Below, piece by piece: positions 58,810 to 64,000 of a DNA stretch of 64,000 nt (within the stretch, counting starts at the first letter, position 1; each line of letters opens with the position of its first letter). Source of the DNA: Camellia lanceoleosa (lineage: Eukaryota; Streptophyta; Magnoliopsida; Ericales; Theaceae); contig CM045770.1 of assembly GCA_025200525.1 (NCBI GenBank), positions 84,592,084 through 84,656,083 on the forward strand, given 5' to 3'. Made by a program: the position numbers and the translations under genes. A model generated the notes under the pieces. That model made no database searches and had not been told where the DNA came from. It was given only the letters and a program-made list of their open reading frames with translations.

Positions 58810-59338
58810 TTCTTCCTTGGGTAGGATGAATAGGCCACGAACTTGGGAAGAACACGATGAACATTCTGGCCCAGGCAAAACCGAGCAAAACGCTCATTTA
58901 GATCCAAAATTAAGCGTATGCAGAGCAAAAAATTGTTTGTGACTTTGCACGATGGTCACAACCGAGATGTATGCACCATAGATTGGTGATAGGTTTACAG
59001 ACTAACGACACGAAATCAAAAGCCAATTCCTTGATCTGGCTCGTAGAGCAAAAACCTCCATTAGAAACCAACGGTCAAAACTCCTAGACCGGCGAAACCA
59101 TCACCAAAAGAGGAGGCTAAATCGGTAGTCTGGTAGGTTGAGGCCGGCCAAAGACTTGGAACCATTTAGAGTTATTTCCATGGCAAGCCGCAATATATCT
59201 TGCTAACCCTTGCCCTTTTTCATTATCACGAGCTCAAAGACCGAGCAATCATACCAACATTTTTGACCGAGATCTGGTAGAGTACATATAGCCGAGAGAG
59301 ATGGGCAAATACCGCTTTAGGGTTAGCTCGCCGGGGCA
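58810..59338. other. Gap between LTR and antisense gene
   Basis: Repeated GAGCAAAA and GACCGAG words typical of this element; no frame of note. Confidence 0.4.
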
Positions 59339-61315
59339 ATGGCGGAGTTAGAAGAATTCCAAATCGGAAGATGTAAGCATAGAGCTCGGCAAGAAGAAAC
59401 TCCGTGGGGAGATCTAGAACGGTGCCCCTTCACCGTGGTGTCAATAATAGAGGGAGGACTTCGCTTCCCGGTCCAGCCCCTGATCTGCGAGTTTTTGAGG
59501 CAGACAGGGCTTTGCCCAACCCAGGTCTCCAACAACACCTATAAAATAATAAATGGCGTCGCCGAGCTGAACCGACGGCACGGTCTCGATCTCGGCCTCG
59601 CGGAAATTTTTCCTGTCTGACCTCGGTTCAAATAAGGGTGGGTTTTGCTACTACCTTAAAGTGAAGAAGGGCGAGCAAAACTCATCGAAGGCAACCGGAC
59701 AAAGAGTCAAACGATGATGACTTTTGTGGGTGTCGGTCGCTTCTGAACCTAGAGGCACCCATCTTAGGTGGCAAATTAGGAAACACTGCCGGTAGAAATT
59801 TGGTAAGGAGCCCCGTACATATCATTATCTTTCTTCTCTGAATTGCTCTTTATTGCACCGGTCTAACACTTGACTCTTTTTGCAGGTAAGAATTTGGCCG
59901 CGCGCTACAACCGACCAAACCAAGAAGCAATCCGAGTGTTGCTGCGCATACCCGCCGAAGAAAGGGAATCACCAGATTTGCTCGGCTTTGAGCAGACGTA
60001 CAACTATCAAGCACAGCCTTGGCGAAGTCACCGATTTCTGCATGAGCCAACACGAGCGGATCCAAATTTGCCACCGGTCAGTCTCGTCCCACCGACCGCC
60101 GAGCAAGAGATGGCCAAAATCAGAGCCATTAAGTCGATGATCACCGGAGAAGAACGCGAGTCCCCAACTCCTGAAGCAACCGGGGGAGGATCTTCAACTC
60201 GGTAGGACAAGCGAAGGCGGTGCTCGCTGGCAAAGACGGCTAGCCGGCCAAGAAGAAAGCGAGGAGGGAGGCCGGTCGAGCCTTGTGGATGAGGACTCCA
60301 CGAAATGGCGTCTCTGAGAGCTCGGCGACGAGACCGAGCAACAACTTGCCGCATAAAACCAAAGGCAAGGCCCTCTTTGCCCCCGATGCAGGTGCGAGTT
60401 CACCTACAAGGGCAGGTCTCTGCTGCCGTCATCGCCGAGACAAGGACATCTCGCTTGGTTTCAACTTGACCGGGGTTTGATCTGCCGGTGACATGAAGAA
60501 GCATGAAGAGTTGGCCGACCTCAAGCTCCTCCTTCGTGGCGAGAATCTATTGTCTTTGGTAAATTCAATCTTTTCTTGAACTTTCTGTTGGTTTTTACGC
60601 TTTCGGCTTTTAGATACTAATCATCTGTTCTATTTTGCGACCGCACAAAAGAACTATCTTGCCTGGCGAATGGTTGCTCTTCGCCAAAGCCTTCGTGGCG
60701 CCATCACGAAAACAAGGTGTTCAAGGCGAGTAGAGCGGGCTCGAGCCGGCAGATGGTCGCCATAGGCGGCGGGGCAGCTGGCGAGGCTCGGCCAAGGCGA
60801 CGAAGACAAGAAGAAGGCGAGAAGAAGGCCAAGGCAGTATCTGGCGAGCTCATAAGTTGAGGATGCCCACAAGGATGCTGGACAAAGGCGATCGGCGAGA
60901 GGACCGCAGCATGGGAGAAGGCCTATGGGCGCCAAATCAGGGCTACTAAGGACATCTTTTTCGGTCTGGTGGAAAGCCGTGGAAAAAGTTGGCCTTGGCG
61001 AGATCGGAGATGTTCATCAACCCACCTTGCTTATATCCCGGTCTACATGCTAGCCTACTCCCAAAAGCAAAACCGTCGATAAGCGGAGGCGAGGAAAGAA
61101 GCGAAGGAAGAAGAAGCCGAGCAAACTCCACTTGAAGCATCCCAATCTTGAGGATGAAGTGATTGATCGGGATGTTGTCTCGGCGGAAGGCCTGACGACG
61201 ATGCCGAGGACACCTGCCGAAACAAACCCGCCGAGCGGCCGAGCCTACGGAGGAGGGAGCCGAGCAAAGCCTTGATGACCTAGGCGATGACTATGCTATC
61301 TTTGTACCTTTTTAG
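59339..61315 (+). pseudogene. Antisense spliced gene of the Tat-like element (putative gypsy-type transposon domain)
   Basis: The ATG at 59339 follows CGGGGCA. Exon 1 (59339-59802) contains RCPFTVVSIIEGGLRFPVQP, CEFLRQTGLCPTQVS and NKGGFCYYLKVKKGE, matching the plant family described as putative gypsy-type transposon (PF04195-like). Later segments are 59886-60205 (RPNQEAIRVLL), about 60494-60558 (KHEELADLKLLLRGENLLSL, then GTAAATTC) and 60652-61315. The last ends ..QSLDDLGDDYAIFVPF at the stop 61313-61315, with ATCAATGAAATT about 60 bases on as a possible poly(A) signal. Introns have proper GT and AG ends. Stops and frame changes in exons 1, 2 and 4 show decay. Function is unknown for the whole family. 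It is transcribed against pol and ends close to it. Confidence 0.75.
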
Positions 61316-61739
61316 TTTTCCTTTTTTTGCTATGTAACAAGCAATGCCCTCCTTATGTAATGACTTTCCTTTATCAATGAAATTACAATCTTTTTGCTCG
61401 TACATCTCTTGTTTTTGTTCGCTTCTTCATGTTTGAATGTCTTGCTCCAAACTTTGTTTTCAACTTCTTGATCAATTTGAGCCGTGCAAACAACATGTCT
61501 TCAAGTAACCTGCAATTCCTTTCGGTTCGGTAGACATTTAGGAACCGGCGAACAAAATCCGCTTGGTCTTTCGGGCTAGAACTATCGGGCGAGCAAAAAC
61601 TTGCCGCGTCATTTGTAGTTTGTTCAATTTGCTAGTACTTCTTTTGGTAGAGCAAATTACGCTTTCGACCTTGCAATTCTTTGGAAAAGATACCAACATT
61701 GCCATTCCCACCGAGCAAAATCAGCTCGTTTACCATGTT

Positions 61740-61905
61740 AGGCAATTCACCAACATGCTTAGCGGCGAGCAAAGTCATTTCGCTACGCTACATTGGTCAA
61801 TTCACCAATGTGCTAGATGGGCGAAACAAAATCATTTCGGCTCTGCATTGGGCAATTCACCAATGCTTGATCAAAGTTGGTCATGCCACCAACACTCCCA
61901 CCGTG
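61740..61905. repeat. Three tandem units of about 55 bp
   Basis: GGnCAATTCACCAAyrTG starts at 61741, 61795 and 61850, each followed by GAGCAAA/CGAAACAAA, then TCATTTCG and CATT. It lies between the 3' ends of the two convergent genes of the element. Confidence 0.8.
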
Positions 61906-62095
61906 AGCAAAACCATTTCGGCTTGAATGTGCACCGTTCCATGCGCAGCGGTTTGTGTGATGCTCCCATTCAGGAATCTGACCGGTTTGCTTGGGTCAAT
62001 TCTTGCCTGGCATACCTTACAACCAGCCTTGATGCCACCGAGAAGTAATACAAAATACAACAATGTAATATAGCAGCAAAGAATATGACTAGCTT

Positions 62096-62101
62096 TTATT
62101 A
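62096..62101 (-). terminator. AATAAA downstream of pol
   Basis: Minus-strand AATAAAAGC about 90 bases past the pol stop at 62190. A signal placed before the 3' LTR would end pol transcripts short of the antisense gene. Confidence 0.4.
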
Positions 62102-62189
62102 CATAAACACTGCAAAGGCAATGCTATCTTTTTACATGTAGTGCCAAAGGCTAAAGGTCTAAGAGAGCTAAACAAGAGCAAATTACATC

Positions 62190-64000
62190 TTAAAAGTAAA
62201 AGACCTTAAGGTTGGCTGCGTTCCAAGGTCGGGGGACTGCCTTGCCGTCCAAATCTTCCAGATGGTATGCCCCCTTGCCGGCTAGGCCAACCACCTTGTA
62301 TGGTCCTTCCCAATTTGCGCCAAGTTTTCCTTCGCCAGGGACCACCGTGTTGCCAAGCACCTTCCTCAAGACCCAATCCCCAATATTGACCAGCCTGGGC
62401 TGCACTGCCTTGTTGTATTTTTTGGAGAGTTCTGGCGATAAGCGCCCAGTGAATTAGCGACGCTCTTTTCTTTCTTCAGCAAGGGCTAATTCTAATGCCA
62501 CAACTTCATTGTTCGATTCAGGCTGGTACCTCTCTCTGCGTATGGGTGGCATGCCAATTTCCAGTGGGATAACAGCCTCCATGCCATAGGCTAAGGCGAA
62601 AGGTGTTTCCCCGGTCGATCTCCTCGGTGTAGTGCGGTATGCCCATAACACGTTAGGGAGCTCTTCAACCCATTTACCCTTAGCTTTCTCAAGCCGCTTC
62701 TTCAATCCATCCAGGATGGTCTTGTTGGAGGCCTCAGCTTGACCATTTGATTGGGGATAGGCCGGCGTCGGATTGTAGAACTCGATCTTCAACTCCTCGC
62801 AAAACCCGCGAAAGAGTTTCCCATCGAATTGAGTACCATTGTCTGAGATTAAGGCTCTGGGAATGCCAAAGCGAGTGATCACATTCTTCCAGACAAATTT
62901 CTTCACATCCTTCTCCTTGATAGTTGCTAGTGGCTCGGCCTCCACCCACTTGGTGAAATAGTCGGTGGCGGCGATGAAAAACTTGCGATTGCGGTCTGTT
63001 GGAGGCGGTCCAACAATGTCCAATCCCCAAAGCATAAGCGGCCAAGGACTTGTGAGAAGCGACTCTCTCGCCGGTGGTGGATCTGGTGAGCAAATTTCGA
63101 CATTTCTCATCTGCGAACATATTCTGTAGCGTCACTTTGCATGCATGGCCACCAATAGCCTGCGAGATTGCTCGGTATGCGGAGATCGCCCACTGTATGC
63201 CATAAATGCCCTCATGAATTTCATAGAGGAAGGCTTCCACCTTAGAGGGTGGACACACTTCAAATATGGCCCGTGAAAGATTTTTTTGTACAAGGCGCCG
63301 GAAGGTGAGAGCCAAAACCGCTCTGACTTTGCTCGGATCTTGTGGGCCGCATTCTTTTCTTCTGGCAAAGGTCGATCTTTCAAAAAAGCGATGATGGGGT
63401 CCATCCAGGAGGGTCCCAAGTCGGTGCAGAGTACCCCAGCTGCCTCTACTTCCCCGATGCTTGGCCGCGGTAAGAATTCAATCATCAAGGGATTGGGAAA
63501 GGTTGTTTGAGCGGAAGCGAGACCAGCCAATTCATCGGTAGTGCTATTTCGCCAGCGGTTGATCTGTTCGACTCGATCGCGAAGAACTTCTTGATCTCTT
63601 CTCGGACCAACGCTTGATACTTGGCCATTCATCATCCTTGGCCTCATACTCCCTGAGACTGATTGACCACTAGCTTGGAATCGGCCGAACACCATAAGAG
63701 TGTGACCTTCATTCTCAAAGCGCTTCTCAACGTGAGGAGAGCCTCATACTCCGTTGTTGGAAGGGAAGCCGGCGTAATTGCTTGCTCTATGATGAGTCCA
63801 TCTGGTGAAGTTAGCACGACTCTAGCGGCCCCATGTACATTAGAGGCTCGTCAGCGAAGAGTTTCCACATTTCGCCAATGAACAACTTCCAACAATCGGA
63901 GGGATTCGTGAACTTCTCAAATCAAAATCCTGGCCGGTTCAATCTGGTCTCTTTCCTTATCTGGTTGTTCTCACCTCCCATCTTGTCAACCTTAGATTGA
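62190..64000 (-). pseudogene. Gypsy pol: RNase H and integrase, degenerate, cut by the window edge
   Basis: RNase H remains at about 63500-63900 (VVLTSPDGLIIEQAI, then SDSKLVVNQ-like) but changes frame more than once. The integrase zinc-binding linker (63130-63300) is also split between frames. The core is well kept: WGLDIVGPPPTDRN (first Asp), DYFTKWVEAEPLA, LISDNGTQFDG (second Asp) and SNGQAEASNK (Glu). An in-frame TAA at 62454-62456 separates it from the C-terminal GPY part (NIGDWVLRKV, GKLGANWEGPYKVVG). Another in-frame stop lies at 63132-63134. The WGLDIVGP..KWVEAEPLA style is that of Tat/Athila-group elements. Full-length pol is far longer and continues to the right. Confidence 0.9.

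Larger units (their letters stand above)
57296..64000 (-). mobile_element. 3' half of a Tat-like gypsy retrotransposon with an antisense gene
   Basis: Minus-strand order: RNase H (63500-63900), zinc-binding linker, integrase (62454-63110), GPY-type C-terminus (62190-62405), a gap with tandem repeats, an antisense gene (59339-61315) and the 3' LTR beginning at 57296. The lower end TGTACGGGGGCG matches the LTR ends at 247 and 16438. Base composition is clearly richer in GC than the flanks. The gag, protease and reverse transcriptase lie beyond the right edge. The extra antisense gene between pol and 3' LTR is known from Tat-lineage elements such as Retand and Grande. Confidence 0.8.

Noticed and set aside
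1..64000. tRNA or rRNA genes
   Set aside because: I saw no clear T-loop GTTCRAAT with matching acceptor stem and no rRNA-like block, but a covariance search was not possible.

Overview
The window is nuclear DNA of a flowering plant, probably a eudicot. Spliced introns, a plant-type MON1/SAND gene, AT-rich intergenic DNA and a dense mix of plant transposon superfamilies all point this way; the species cannot be read from the sequence. It holds one apparently functional host gene. Almost everything else recognisable is a transposable element or the remains of one.

Layout. 1-1166: 5' end of a Ty3/gypsy element on the minus strand (gag start, primer-binding site, LTR). 1167-6354: AT-rich DNA with two small MITEs. 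6355-13310: a nest built on a long-inverted-repeat DNA transposon, holding a 999-bp Mutator-like element, a Tourist-like MITE, a hAT MITE and, at its right edge, a second hAT-like element that is itself split by a 2.38-kb solo LTR. 13311-22295: a cluster of Mutator-like MITEs, a gypsy solo LTR and other MITEs in AT-rich DNA. 22296-31292: the host gene, a 14-exon MON1/SAND gene on the minus strand whose exons join in frame to 627 codons plus a stop. 31828-40053: a degenerate copia element, with a Mutator-like MITE in its 5' LTR and a 1.57-kb solo LTR in its 3' part. 40803-48040: a complete but decayed 7.2-kb Mutator-like element of FAR1/Jittery type, with a minus-strand transposase and a convergent plus-strand GRF zinc-finger gene. 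48041-50447: small MITEs. 50448-57295: a PIF/Harbinger element with a transposase pseudogene and a Myb/SANT gene whose last exon is split by a 2.44-kb solo LTR. 57296-64000: the 3' half of a Tat-like gypsy element on the minus strand, which also carries a spliced gene on the opposite strand.

The strongest structural evidence is target-site duplications (TSDs). Eight insertions have perfect ones: 9 bp for six Mutator-like elements with the starts 7867, 14538, 18303, 18601, 40803 and 49103 (a seventh, at 31867, has 8 of 9); 8 bp for the hAT MITE at 10039; and 5 bp for the three solo LTRs at 10802, 37762 and 54322. Three of the Mutator-like elements share the terminus GNRTCMGGATCCTCT. The 7.2-kb element is the only one in the window with a transposase, so the 846-bp element at 14538 is best read as its non-autonomous relative. 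A palindrome centred on ACGACGTCGT lies near the ends, or in the core, of five of these elements.

In the transposase and copia pseudogenes many in-frame stops can be explained by C-to-T or G-to-A changes, as expected of methylated, silenced DNA. Most short open frames in the window are chance frames in low-complexity or repeat DNA and are left out.
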